Below are positions 48,374-60,000 of a DNA stretch of 60,000 nt, in pieces. The translations under genes were made by a program, and so were the position numbers. Below the pieces are notes generated by a model. It had not been told where the DNA came from and did not search any database. It worked only from the letters and a program-made list of their open reading frames with translations. The DNA is from Membranipora membranacea (Eukaryota; Bryozoa; Gymnolaemata; Cheilostomatida; Membraniporidae). The stretch lies in NCBI GenBank assembly GCA_914767715.1, contig OU612071.1:14320948-14380947 (forward strand), in the 5' to 3' direction. Numbering within the stretch: position 1 is the stretch's first letter; each line of letters opens with the position of its first letter.

Positions 48374-48601
48374 CTGTCAGAATCTGCTATCAATCATAAA
48401 GTTGAGTGCTCAATTAGGCTGAAAAGGCAACTGCAAAGCATGACTTTTTGAGGTATACATCTAGCCTTTTTCATTTAGGATTCATCAAGCCATTTTGACT
48501 AGCACTCCCTTTCCCTATTTTCTTCTTACCTTACTGCACAAGTGCTGTCTTGGTGCCTGTAATATTAGATTACTATTTGTTGCATCATACTGGAGAAAGT
48601 T

Positions 48602-49340
48602 CTCTTTGCTAATGGGCCGGCCAGTTATCGATTATTGACTATAGTTAGTGAACCTACTTCATATTCTTTTTCACCATTGAACATGGAAAACTCATATAAA
48701 ACATCAGATGAAATCTCTTAGACCTGCAGCCTCTCTGATGTACAAAATTTCTAAATATCTCTGCCAAAATACGTTTTATTCATATTTTATAATTCCTTCA
48801 TACTGTCCAAATTGAGCTATTGTATTGAGATATGGGGCAATGCAGCAGCGACCCACACCATTAAGATAATGTTATTTTTTTTTAAAATTGTTAGAATCAT
48901 TTATAAGTCAGACAGATTAGCTTAATCCACTCCACTTTTTAATAAATCAAATATTTACCGGATAAACAAACTTTATGAATTTAAAACATTATTCTGTGCC
49001 CATAAAACTTTTCACTCCTCTAATTTACACCATCATTCTAATCATGTCTACAACACACGCTCATCCAACATAAAACTACATCTCCCCAACTCCACAACCA
49101 GTTCTGGGCAACAAAGGGTCTCATATCAAATGGCAGCACTGTGGAACAAACTGCCTGACAACCTGAAATCAGTGAACAGTCATTCCGTCTTTAAAACGGC
49201 TCTCAATAGTGCCACCTCTTTGCTTTAAGGTTTGAACTTTCTTCATCGTAATTTAATTGATTTTCATTGCCACGTCTCGTATGGCAATTTGGCCTTGCGC
49301 CTCGACTAGCTGTGACATTTCAAAGCTATTGCGCATTACG
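48602..49340 (+). pseudogene. LINE ORF2 C-terminus, copy 1, module B
   Basis: Plus strand, several frames. YRINKLYEFKT (near 48960) and NHVYNTRSSNIKLHLPNS (near 49038-49090) lead into a LWNKLPDNLKS segment (near 49140-49175). This order is the standard C-terminal tail of CR1/L2-like reverse transcriptase proteins. Frameshifts and stops make it dead. The end at CCACTTTAT passes directly into module A of copy 2. Confidence 0.85.
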
Positions 49341-49344
49341 CCAC

Positions 49345-50423
49345 TTTATGTTGCTATAGAGTAAACGATGCGGCACATCCTATTAATCACAATTGAGATT
49401 ATTTCACTCTTCAAAAGCTAGAAAATAGGTTTAACTTTATGTTGCTATAGAGTAAACGATGCGGCACATCCTATTAATCACAATTGAGATTATTTCACTC
49501 TTCAAAAGCTAGAAAATAGGTTTTCCTCTTTCCTTATAAAAATATGCCATACCTCCACCTTTTCTTTAATTTTACCCCTAAATATAAAAAAACAATTGGG
49601 GAAAACTTTTTGCCAATCAGATGATAATTCTGATTTCTTTAGTCCCCAACATCAATTTTCCGTAGACAAATTTTTGTTATATGCAGTAACGCTTATAAAT
49701 TTATATGGGACATTAAATATAATTCTGCCATTCCTTCATCAAAGGCACTTCTAAATTTTGTCTACTTTATCCCAGCTGTGGTATTCGTCTCACTAAATTG
49801 CCTATAAACAAGACTATGGTCTTTTGCAGATTCATCAAATTGCAGGCTTATAAGGCATGACTCTTGAGCTAAAGATACATTAGAGCATATTGCGCCTACT
49901 CACTGTAGCCTACATTTAGATTCTAAACCTGCTGAGATTATCTTTGTCTCATACCTTTTGTAACAAAACAAATACCAATCAAAGATGTTTTTCTGAAGGG
50001 AAATGTGCTTGGCTGGCTCTCAAAGCATAATTGTAAGGTTTATGGGACATTAAATATAAGTCTGCCAACCCTCATCAAAGGTACATCTAAATTTGTTGCT
50101 ACTTTATTCTAGTTGTGGTATTCAAAGGTTGTCTTATAACCTTGGCATGAGTTTTGAGAACTTGGCATAATTTCAGCCTTAGAAAATGATTTTTTCAGTG
50201 TCAACATTTCCTATCAAGTCCCCTGCATTACATATTTTTTTATCAAAACGTAAAGCCAAAATGTTATCGGATGAACATTTGGAGTGAAAAACTAACCGAC
50301 AGATTTTGTGTTGTAAATTTTTCTGGTGATAATGCTCTAAACAAAATTACTAAGATAACAATTTGTCTTGTAAAATATCTATGGATAAAGTTTTAATGTA
50401 TATTTCAACCTCAGGGGATTATG
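49345..50423. repeat. Tandem duplication, copy 2, module A
   Basis: Co-linear with 45650-46632. Its first 91 bases are themselves duplicated in tandem (49345-49435 and 49436-49524, beginning TTTATGTTGCTATAGAG). Confidence 0.85.
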
Positions 50424-51228
50424 CTCTTTGCTAATGGGCCGGCCAGTTATCGATTATTGACTGTAGTAAGTGAACCTACTTCATATTCATTTTCACCATT
50501 GAACATGGAAAAATCATATAGAACATCAGATGAAAGCTCTTAGACCTGCGGCCTCTCTGATGTACAAAATTCCCAAATACATCTGCAAAAATACGTTTTA
50601 TTCATATTTTATAATTCCTTTATACTGTCCAAATTGAGCTATTGTATTGAGATATGGGGCAATGCAGCATACCCATAACAATGAGATAATGCTATTTCAA
50701 AAATAAATTGTAGAATCATTCATAAGTCAGACAGATTAGCTTAATCCACTCCACTTTTTAATAAATCAAATGTTTTCAGGATAAACAAACTTTATGAATT
50801 TAAAACATTAATCTGTGCCCATAACACTTTTCACTCTTCTAATTTTTTACCATCATTCCAATCATGTCTACAACACACGCTCATCCAACATAAAACTTCA
50901 TCTCCCCAACTCCACAACCAGTTCTGGGCAACGAAGGGTCTCATATCAATGGCAGCACTGTGGAACAAACTGCCTGACAACCTGAATTCAGTGAAGACTC
51001 ACGCCGCCTTTAAAACGGCTCTCAAGTGCCACCTCTTGGCTTTAAGCTTTCTTCATGGTAATTTAATTGATTTTCATTGCCATGTCTCGTATGGCAATTT
51101 TGCCTTGCGCCTCGACTAGCTGTGACGTTGTCAAATCTATTGCGCATTGCACCACTTTATATTTTTAGTTTCCTATATCTTAACTTGTTTGATGAAATAG
51201 AAACCAAACCAAACCAAACCAAATCCAA
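50424..51228 (+). pseudogene. LINE ORF2 C-terminus, copy 2, module B, with tail
   Basis: Homologous to 48602-49340 and equally broken. NHVYNTRSSNIKLHLPNS is retained near 50860-50910. Unlike copy 1 it reaches the real element end: after TTGATGAAATAG comes an AAACC pentanucleotide tail (51201-51223), the usual 3' terminus of such LINEs. Confidence 0.85.
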
Positions 51229-52190
51229 GGTATTAATTTGCAGTGGCCTTATCTTATGCGTTACAAGTTTGCGGTAATTAATAAAAATGTTGTTTCTTAA
51301 AACAATCTGGTCGTGTTTATCATAGTTTCTACTCAGAGGGAATATCCTATAATTTGCATTCAAGCACCATTATGCGGTTTTTTTTGTGTATTTGTTGCTA
51401 TTTTGATTCATGTGGTCAATACTAAACTGAAGATCAATCTAATCAGTTTCTGGGATGTCACTTTTGCCTTATGTGATTGTAAGTAAATTTTTGAATAATC
51501 TTCAATCCGGGGTTAATGCTAAACTCAGGTGCTAATCAAAACAGTTCAACAGTTTCCATTCATGTGAATAATACTAGAACTCAGACCAGAACCAGCTTAT
51601 CACTTATTGTTCTTGTTCTTGTTCTGAAGGTTAACCCAACTTTGAATTTATGCTTCATCATCTTTTTCTCAATTTGACTAAGCTAAGGTGACTTGGGAGA
51701 TCGAGTTTTTTTTTTGTGTTGAGAGCATAATCAGCAACTAGTTGTGTTGATTAATAGAAATTCGAGCTGCATTAAGTGAAAACTCTCATATAAAACGCAA
51801 AAAAAGGCGTTAATTTCTTCGTGGTTCTACACTTGGGCGGTTGGATATTAATCTATCTTAACTCTGTGAGCAAATATTCTGTTTAAATTTACTTTATCAC
51901 GAGAGTTCAGGGGATAATGATTGCAGTTGGCTATTTTGCTGAAGTGTTCTCTGCAAGATGTGTACAGGAATATTACAATTGTTGACAGTGTTTGAATGCA
52001 AAGCCTCTTTTAAAATTGGTCAGGGAATGGCAGAATTGTACAAAGAGCAGAGCTCGAGTTTCTCAGTCTAGTTGCATGTACCTTTGTTAATTCATTTGCA
52101 TGGCTAATAAAATGTTCCAGCTGTGCTGTCTCAAAGATTTGAGCTCTGTCTAAAAATGCACAAAATTAAAAAAGTGCATATCACTACATA
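51229..52190. other. No gene seen
   Basis: AT-rich spacer with a small CTTGTT repeat near 51608. It may include the 3'UTR of the next LINE. Confidence 0.4.
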
Positions 52191-54757
52191 TTAAAGAAAG
52201 AGAATAAAAGTATAAAAATACAAAAGAGTAGAGTAATTCACTGTTGAGGCTATATCACTGTAACAATTTTTACGGCAGTTAGTTCTGTGCCTGGGCGTTT
52301 TATAGCGCCCAGAAGGGAGAGTGTTCAGTTTAAGAACAAGACTATAACTGCTGGCAACCATACGGAGCTCTTTGGCCTTAATGCGCCCAGCTACAGTTGT
52401 TAGGAGACAAGGAAATTCTGTGTTAGATAGTTTTTCAGTTAGATGTACATATATAACGTGCAGATGGTGCATGATGCCACTCTCAATGAAGGTTCGGTAG
52501 CATGTGATGACAAGTTTTCCAGTTGTGCCAGGGAACCTGAGCTTTTTCATGATGAAAAGTTTCTTCCTGTCAAAGTCTATCATGAGCTCGGTGTTATGCT
52601 TGAATTTCAGTTTCTTCGATGTAATGGTGCCAAGGTATCTGCAGGTTGTCACACGTTCTAATGGTATGATGAGCGGTGGTGTAACTGGCGTTAGAAAATT
52701 TAGTCTCCTTTGTCTTGGTTTTATATCAGATGAGATCTTGCTCATCACACCAGTTGTTTAGAGTTGGCAGCACTTCCTACATTGACAATTGGTCATTTGT
52801 GAGGAGTTTCTCAAACACAAGCTTGTCATCTGTATATTTTATAAAGGGTACAAAGTCAAAACCCTATACAAGCTCTTCTTATAGTCAACTGAGGATAGAT
52901 TGCTCCAAGATTCAAATGATACCAAATAAAGTGCAATTTGTGCAGAATGTAAATTCATTGGTCATGCAAGCAGGTAACGACTATGTAAAGACGATTTTTC
53001 TTAATCAACCCATCATTGTTATACATCGAAAAAATTCATGAAACCAATCAGTCAAATATTAGTCAGAGGGTTTAGTTGCTTCATCAAAAGTGGAGGCAGC
53101 ACATTAAACAGGATTTATCCTATGTGTTGCTTCACATACCGTCAAAGTAGATTGAGAACAGGATGGGCAACAATACACAACCTTGAGGGCTGCCAGCTGA
53201 TGTTGAGATGGCATTTGAGATATTGAGCTGTGAAGTTTCCCTCTGAGATATGTTGCATAAATTGCAGTATATCCAGTTAATAGGTTTTGTCAGTTCATAA
53301 TAGCCGATTTTACCATTCAGAGCATGGTGTTGGTGATTACAGACTTTATATTATCTTCACAGAAAGTTATTAGGGCCATGAACTTAGACCAAATTGTTAT
53401 TATAACTGGAAATCTGATATCAATCGTAATTCAGTCTCTTGTTTCTGCGAGTTCGCACATCGTCACACTTGGCAAGCAAATGTGAGAAAAAGTGCAAAAA
53501 CTTGATAGAGATGGCATCCTTCAAGTTAAAAATCCCTTTTATCTCAATATGTGGTTTTGACCACAGCCATGAAGCGAATTCTATGACATATCTTCAATTC
53601 CATTTCCTGATTCACATGTTTAGTTTTATGCATAGGCTGATCCCCCCCCCCCCCCCCCATTGAGGCTTGTATATATTGTATATTATGAAAATTCCTGCGT
53701 ATCTTAAACTCAAAATGCAACACACATATATTTGCGGTTTCGGAACAGAAGTTGTCGGATGAAATACTGTGGCTCATAGACCATAGCCAGAATGTCGACA
53801 GATTGCTTGGCCAGTTGCACTCATTCCATTTAATCTCATTTACAGTGATGAAACTACTCTATAGAGGTATGGTAGGAGGCTAAATGTAACAAAGTTTACA
53901 ACCGGCTAACATTAACTCTGCCCCATCACGCTAAATTTACGCCTAGTGAGAGGGCTTACGTTGTAACACTACCCTAACTTTGAATAGCTGAGAAAGGCAC
54001 CAAAGTGCACTTGGAGTTTTCCTCGATTTCAAAAGCTAAGTGAAGACAACCATTGCAGCACAAAGAGTCTGCCGGACAAGACATTTTATGGTCATTCCCA
54101 TGAATCTTCACCGAAATATTGCTAAACAGTGAACAATGTTTCCGCCCACTTGCGCACAACCAAAGAGATGCCAGAAACACTAACTAAACTTACTCTCTAA
54201 CCTTATTCTGTCAAGGGTTGTTTTATGCTTTTGATGCATAATTACTGGCAGGAATGAAGGAGTAAATATTTTTCCTTAATCTTAATACGTTGCTGCGATA
54301 AAGGAATTTTTTTCTGAAATAAATTAACATGGAAATAAAAATTGGTAATTTTATAATAGTGAACATCTGGAAACAATTCATCTTTGTATGATATTCATAA
54401 ACATATGCTCAAAGATTTTCGATATTATAGAAGTGAGTGATATTGGCCTGTAATTCAGCGGGTTTGTATGACTTTTTTTCTTGAAGATCGGTACTGTGTT
54501 GGCTGTTTTTCAGTCTTGTGGTGTCTGGGAAGTATCGTAAAAGTACTGAAAAACTATGTCAGGGGCTCATGTATATACTGTGCTAGATATTTCAGAAGTG
54601 CAGGGGAAAGCTCATCCGGGCCAGCACCTTTTCGTGAATCGAGTTTGGTGAGCTGTGTTGGGACCCCTCGTGGGGCGAACGGTGTAGGAGATGATTTAGT
54701 TTGAGGGGGGGTTACAGGGAGGGATATTACCATCATCTTTAAAAAGCACAGAAGCAA
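52191..54757 (-). pseudogene. Non-LTR retrotransposon reverse transcriptase, decayed
   Basis: Read on the minus strand, reverse transcriptase blocks appear in order. DSRKGAGPDELSPALLKYL is near 54660-54580, TVPIFKKK then NYRPISLTSI near 54500-54425, and KIFEHMFMNI near 54400. After about 1 kb of interruption come SAGSPQGCVLLPILFSIYF near 53200-53140 and YTDDKLVFEKLL near 52830-52790. The ORF end at 52748-52191 has RYLGTITSKKLKF and LPSGRYKTPRHRTN. These are CR1/L2/Rex1-like signatures. Multiple frame changes and the interruption show it is inactive. No endonuclease domain was recognised. Confidence 0.85.
53642..53658. repeat. C17 homopolymer
   Basis: Seventeen uninterrupted C residues. Length is uncertain in most sequencing data. 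Confidence 0.9.
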
Positions 54758-57700
54758 AGGAGTCTGCAGAAGATTCAGCTATAGCAGTATTGTTGTTAGG
54801 GGGATGTTGTCTAGTTGGCGTACAGTATTTCAGCTGCGCTTTTTACTTGCTATGAACCGATAAAGAGGTTTTGAATCACCCTGCTCTAAGGTATTGCATA
54901 TGTGTCGGTTTATATATTATAATTATTATAATCCCTGTTACACAGTTTCTTGCAGTACCGGGACTGGGTGGCATGTTTGAAAATGTTGTGTGGGTGCGAT
55001 CTTTAAGGCAGGCTACGGAAGACGAACGATGACATAAAGAATTTTTTATTTTCTATACAGGAAAAAAATTCTGTGTCATCCCTCGGCTTCGGTATTTGCC
55101 CGGACTATGACATATAAAATTTAGTATACCTGCAGGTAAAATAATTCACATGTCTCACCTCGTCTACACACAAAAAGGGGACAACTCTAATTGATAGACT
55201 GTCATATAAGTATTACTCAATCGGAATAATGTAATTGCTGTGGGTGTGGCTTAAATGTGAAGTGTAATATGTGGCTTATCTTTATGTTGTTCTCAGATTA
55301 CATCTTGCTTTTGTCAAGCAGACAATTAAATCAACCGCATAACATCCTTCAAGATTTTAAATTGGACACTGACAGGTGCAATCCAATGACATTTGATGAG
55401 TAGTACACACCTCAGCAGTGACAGCAAGAAATTAGTCAATTTCAGTCCTTGGGCTTGGTCACAGATATACATAGCAACCCTTGTTTAGACCAATGGAATG
55501 GTGTATCAATGAACTAAACATTGGGTGCATCATACCCTTTTTTCTGATCTGATGCCATCATATCTCCCCTTTTTTTGGAAAATCCAATCCAAGTACAGTT
55601 CAACAAGGGTGTATTCTTCTGCAATCTGTTACCAAACTGAATAGGGTGCTTGATTCAAATATAGCAGGACACTATTTACAATTTACAGGAATGGAGATCT
55701 CCAACTGCCAATGGAAGCAAAAACATGCACAGACAGAGACCTTTTGCGAAATATGATACATTTTACTCAACTCAGTCTTCAAAATAGCACAAACATGAGA
55801 GATCCAAAGCCAAAAAAAGATTTTTCTTCAAGGCTCATAGTCATGCAACTATTAGCAGAGACACGGAATATACCGCTACATCACCATTTTAATCGAAAGA
55901 GATTAAGTTAAGTTAAAGCGTCATTTGCTACTTGGTAGTGCATCCAAGGAGTGAGAGGGACTCATTGTCATGTCTTCAGGTAGTAAAATGAATGAATGAA
56001 TGAGTAGTCAATGATATAACAATTCACATAAACAGGTACATAAGTTGTGAAAACCTGACAAAAACAATTGATCGATATACGATCATTGTATGCCTTATAC
56101 TGAAGGCCTTGTATGTATAATTACTACCCACAAACATGTAATGTAATGTAAATCATTTTTTATTTAGCTGCTCTCCAGCAATCTTTACAGGAATATAACA
56201 TAGATACATATACATATTCAATTTAGCGCACTCCTGTACAAGGTATTGCCATTAATAGTAGACAAGGAACCAATATTGATGAGCTTCTGTTTGTAAATTT
56301 TATTGCAGTACCATCTAATAATTGTTTTTTTAAAACTTATTTTATCCAAAACATACATTGGCCGGGTGTGACATACACTCAGAAAATAGATGCACCCTAA
56401 ATGGACAAGGCCTGTTAGTGAAAATGCAAAGGTGCAGGTAACATTCTTTTAGGACCGCAATCACCAGCAATCACATTCAATGTCTTTTTCCGTGCTGCCT
56501 GAAACAATAAATACATGCAACGTGATAAAACTCATGAAATCATGGAATTTTCCTGGAGTATATGATGTTTGTTTTTGGGTATAAATCACACTTCACATGG
56601 TTAATTTTGGCTGAACAATGGCAAACTTCAGACACAGAAACTCCAAGCTTGACGGTGCTTTAGATAAGTACAGTACAGTATTGAGTTCTTGCTGTGTTTT
56701 CTAACTGTAACAAATTTAGGTTTCATAAATCTGGTTATTGATTTGTGAACTTTTTGAAATGGAGGCACATACAAACATTGTTTCAGTACAGGAAAATATA
56801 TTATCTATTTACACGCTATTGATGAATCACCCTCAGTTCACCATCACCGTTCAACATCAGGTTAACTTCCACACAGTGGTCATTTTTCAAAATGAAATGT
56901 GGAAAAATAATCCCAATACATAACTCTTCTCACAAAAAAAACCCCAAGTCTGTCCCCATTACATGGCACTCTCACAGAATGACAATCTTGGGAACATATG
57001 CAGGATTAGGCATAGCAATACAGGGTGCGAGGACTGCCTTATGCAATGAACCTTATTCTCAGTTCTCTGGGGCCTGCACCCAGTGACCAAGCACCCTGAT
57101 TGAGTTTGCTAATATAATTAATTAATATAGCAAACAAACATAATTATCTCTATGATTCGCTCTGTGTTTAGAGATTACCTGAAGGTCCCAGTCCCCAAGA
57201 TTTTATCTGTAAATGATAAAGGGGTAGTACTAGTACCAAAGACAAATTCCCAAGTTTTGAATTTTTGCCAAGTCATAATGAATTGACTGATAGGAGTTGT
57301 ATGTTTATAGCATGGACAGAATGTCAGGGCTACGAGTTGTTTTTATGTTAAAAAGATGCTTCAATACGCAATCATTGCACACCCATCATACTATAACTAA
57401 CCTGCTTTGTCTTGCTCAAACTTTTTGATAAGCTTGTTCTCCAGCTGTTTTTGTGGGCCTGGTTGCTCCAGGTTCAAAGAACAGCCTAATATGCTTCAAA
57501 TAAGTGTATGTCCTACTTCTTGAAACCTTGAATAAACACTGTTGAACTATTTCACCACTACACACCACACTGTACCCTGATAATAAAACATCGCAAAGTA
57601 AGAATTATGATAAGGCTTCAGAGAGTATACAGTACACACTAGTTTGAGTGCTCAATGCATAGTTTGCTTTGGTTGCTGGAAATTTCATTCCATCATTGAA

Positions 57701-58569
57701 ACCCTGACCTAACCCAACACTGTTTCGGTTAGGGTAATGAAAATGGAATTTCAATTCCAGTGACCCAAGCAAAGTTTGAGCCCACAAATTAGTCTCCCAT
57801 ATAATATTATCAGCTCAGTATCCTTACCCTCTGCAAACATTGATTCCTGCTGTGGAAATTTGTTAGGAGTTCTCTTTCTTCAGCTGATTAAGTCTCTGGT
57901 TGCTTTCTGTTCTTGTTTGGTGTTTCCTGGTGCTGCTGGACAAGAGGCAGCAGAGTAAGAGCTTGCATGGATGGAAGGGTTTTTCCTTGCTGTAGTTTCA
58001 GCTAATTTAGCAGGTTTCTGTTGAAAGAAAACTAATTGATATTAGATTATACACAGCTAAATGAGCGTAGGGAGGTATTCAAGAAATACGATGATCAAAA
58101 AACACAGGAAAAGGGAGTGTTGATTGATTAGACTGTTGACATATGTGGAAGGATTTTTCAAAGAAAAATAATTGAGATAAGAACAAAGAACTAAACAATG
58201 AACTAAGTAGGGAGATTCAGACACCATGTGCCTCTTATCGGGGCCTTGACACTGTGTGTTGGACTGTACATAGTCTGATTTTGGTGGGTGGGATGTTCTT
58301 AAATGTCTCATACAGAGTATAAACAGATAAAGCTCTTATCGAGATTGTAATGTTGGGGGAGTGGGGTGTCGCTTTTCATGTAATAAATCGGCATCTTATT
58401 CAGCCTCTTCAACAGTTTTCAAGTTTTTATAATCATTTCGCTTGTTATAAATAAAATCTAATCTAGTCTTCAGCTGTGAGACACATGTGTGTAAAAATCA
58501 GAGCTGTCAAATATATAATGTTCACTTTTTTTGCAATACATTGCCACTTCCGGGGGGAGGGGGGGGCAA
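54758..58569. other. Gene-poor stretch
   Basis: Chance frames of about 60-70 codons only. The first few hundred bases may be the 5' part of the adjacent LINE. No splice-consistent exons or RNA genes were seen. Confidence 0.45.
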
Positions 58570-58747
58570 TGAGAATATGCTTACATAAGATTAATGATAC
58601 AACTCGTTTAATCAGCGCACACTTGTTCAGAGTTAGGGTGGGCAAGCTAGGCTATTGTCTGGAGAGCTCACCTCCTTTACCAGCATGAGTAGTGACTGGA
58701 ATTTGAACCTGCAACTCTCAAATTCTAACCACTACACCACCCTGTCG
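58570..58747 (-). mobile_element. tRNA-derived SINE fragment (family 3)
   Basis: On the minus strand box A is TGGTGTAGTGG (58739-58729) and box B is GGTTCAAATTCC (58709-58698), with one extra T against consensus. The body continues toward 58570 and ends near a G/C-rich simple stretch. Head sequence differs from the other two SINEs. Confidence 0.7.
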
Positions 58748-60000
58748 AGAATATGGATTTAACAGCTATGCCTATATAGAAATAATCAAGTTAACCAATG
58801 TGACAGCGAGGATGAGAGGGTGTGAGAGTTTGAACTGTAGCAGAGACAGGAAAAATGATTGACCAGCTAACAGGATAGATTTCACTTACTCCTTGTATTC
58901 ACTCTGAGGTCACTTTACAGAGGTGTTATATAGTAAATTATCTGCAAGATGACAGCATGGGTTTTCATATTAATCCAATCCATGATGACATCAAGCCTAC
59001 ACCTATACATGCTTTGCAAATTTGTATCATAACAATCAATTAAAAACTAGATTTTGTAAAACAACCTGTTACCATTGTCTGCTGCTGATGAGAGAGCAGC
59101 GGCCTCATGGAGGCAATGATAGTGATGTCATCTGTCGACTGGAAACCAGGGCAGTCATTAACATTACCATCTTTACAAGTCCCAAGTTCCACCTGAAAGA
59201 TTCACATAACAAAACTGTCTGTTAAATTTTTATGTTTGTGATTCACGCAAAATTTGGTTACGATTAAGCAATTAGTTGTTGAGAATCGAGATCATGATGC
59301 AAGCTGATCAAGTTCATGTTGGCCAGCCAGCCAGAGTTATGGTTGGTTGGGGCGCATGCTGATGGCTTCAGAGCACTCTAACTAACTTAAGGATCCTCTG
59401 ACGCGCCTTTCGGGGAAAGCATGAGGCAGATGATAAGCAGATTACAGTGATGATGTCTGGTAATGTAGGTTGTCAATATCTCAACGTTGGTATATTTGTA
59501 GGTTAGATGAGAAAAAGGTGCCGTTTGGTTACAAAGAAAGAAATCAGACCTAGAAGCGGCAGTGACACATCACCACCAAAATAAGAATACATATAGCTAT
59601 GCTCCAAAGGAGGTGACCCTCTGATGGATAAATATGGATAAATATCAATGTCAATCACAATATTGAATATTATTATCGCTCCAGTGACTCACTCGATATG
59701 ACCAATACAAAACACCAAGGTTGGTTACATGTATGTGACTAAGTCCTGTGCATTTACTGTAGTTACAATTATTACTGACTACTCACATCACATAATGGAT
59801 TTTTTCATGTCCACATGAGGATTGGTGATTTGCACCTCCCATGTACTTACCCTAATGAACAATGAAAGAGGAGGGAGTTCATTGCAATCATCAGATCGGA
59901 TCATTACTTTCAAGCACCTATAGATAGCCATATAGTGTCATACTCATATTATATTTGGTTTGCATATTCCATAGAACTCCCAGCTCCTCATCTTCTTGGC
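58748..60000. other. No gene seen
   Basis: AT-rich sequence with no recognised feature. The last 40 bases, read on the minus strand, are open (AKKMRSWEFYGIC) but too short to judge at the window edge. Confidence 0.4.

Larger units (their letters stand above)
46633..48601. other. 1.97-kb segment present only in copy 1
   Basis: In copy 2, module A joins directly to module B at GGGATTATG|CTCTTTGCTAATGG. In copy 1 this segment lies between them. It carries a three-exon reading frame on the minus strand and a 53-base hairpin. Either it was inserted into copy 1 or it was deleted from copy 2. Confidence 0.8.

Noticed and set aside
52715-53041. 108-codon plus-strand frame
   Set aside because: It is antisense to the LINE reverse transcriptase motifs on the minus strand.

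Overview
The window is AT-rich, intron-rich, repeat-dense animal nuclear DNA. It has split genes with GT..AG introns, BEL/Pao and non-LTR retrotransposons, tRNA-derived SINEs and TTAA- and hAT-type non-autonomous DNA transposons. No bacterial operons, rRNA genes, CRISPR arrays or viral genes were seen. The gene content (a fibrinogen-domain type II membrane protein, a PAN/apple-like exon, a secreted cysteine-rich protein) suits a marine invertebrate deuterostome. A tunicate is my first guess, but that is inference and nothing in the sequence proves it.

Layout. 1-13 kb is mostly repeats: two old dispersed duplications, a decayed BEL/Pao integrase (about 4.06-5.3 kb, minus), a LINE 3' end (5.56-6.3 kb, minus), a lone exon-like reading frame (6.33-6.55 kb), a fold-back element (6.57-7.51 kb), a palindromic TTAA element (9.6-9.96 kb) and a textbook non-autonomous hAT element with an 8-base target duplication (10.13-11.20 kb). 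13-24 kb holds a SINE, a second LINE reverse transcriptase relic (16.4-17.1 kb) and a cluster of one TTAA-flanked MITE family (15.4, 22.4, 22.8 and 23.5 kb).

25.7-32.2 kb is the best gene. It is a plus-strand, eight-exon gene whose splice phases all agree, encoding a 358-residue type II membrane protein. Its parts are a short tyrosine-bearing cytoplasmic tail, one transmembrane helix, a short stalk and a complete C-terminal fibrinogen-related domain. The stalk exon (120 bases, phase 1-1) has been copied twice in the following intron and both copies are broken.

32.8-41 kb has a SINE, a TTAA element, a minus-strand PAN/apple-like terminal exon and a nested MITE pair. 41.2-41.7 kb is a roughly 500-base pentanucleotide array with an ordered ladder of variant units. 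42.6-43.9 kb is a minus-strand, four-exon gene for a small secreted protein with 12 cysteines; its only flaw is one extra base in an A6 run. 45.6-51.2 kb is a head-to-tail duplication of a LINE-containing unit. The first copy carries about 2 kb that the second lacks, and that segment contains an unrecognised spliced minus-strand reading frame. 52.2-54.8 kb is another decayed LINE (minus). 55-60 kb shows little beyond one SINE.

The genes do not form a pathway. The fibrinogen-domain protein and the PAN-like exon belong to families often used in invertebrate recognition of glycans or non-self. The rest of the window is mobile-element history.
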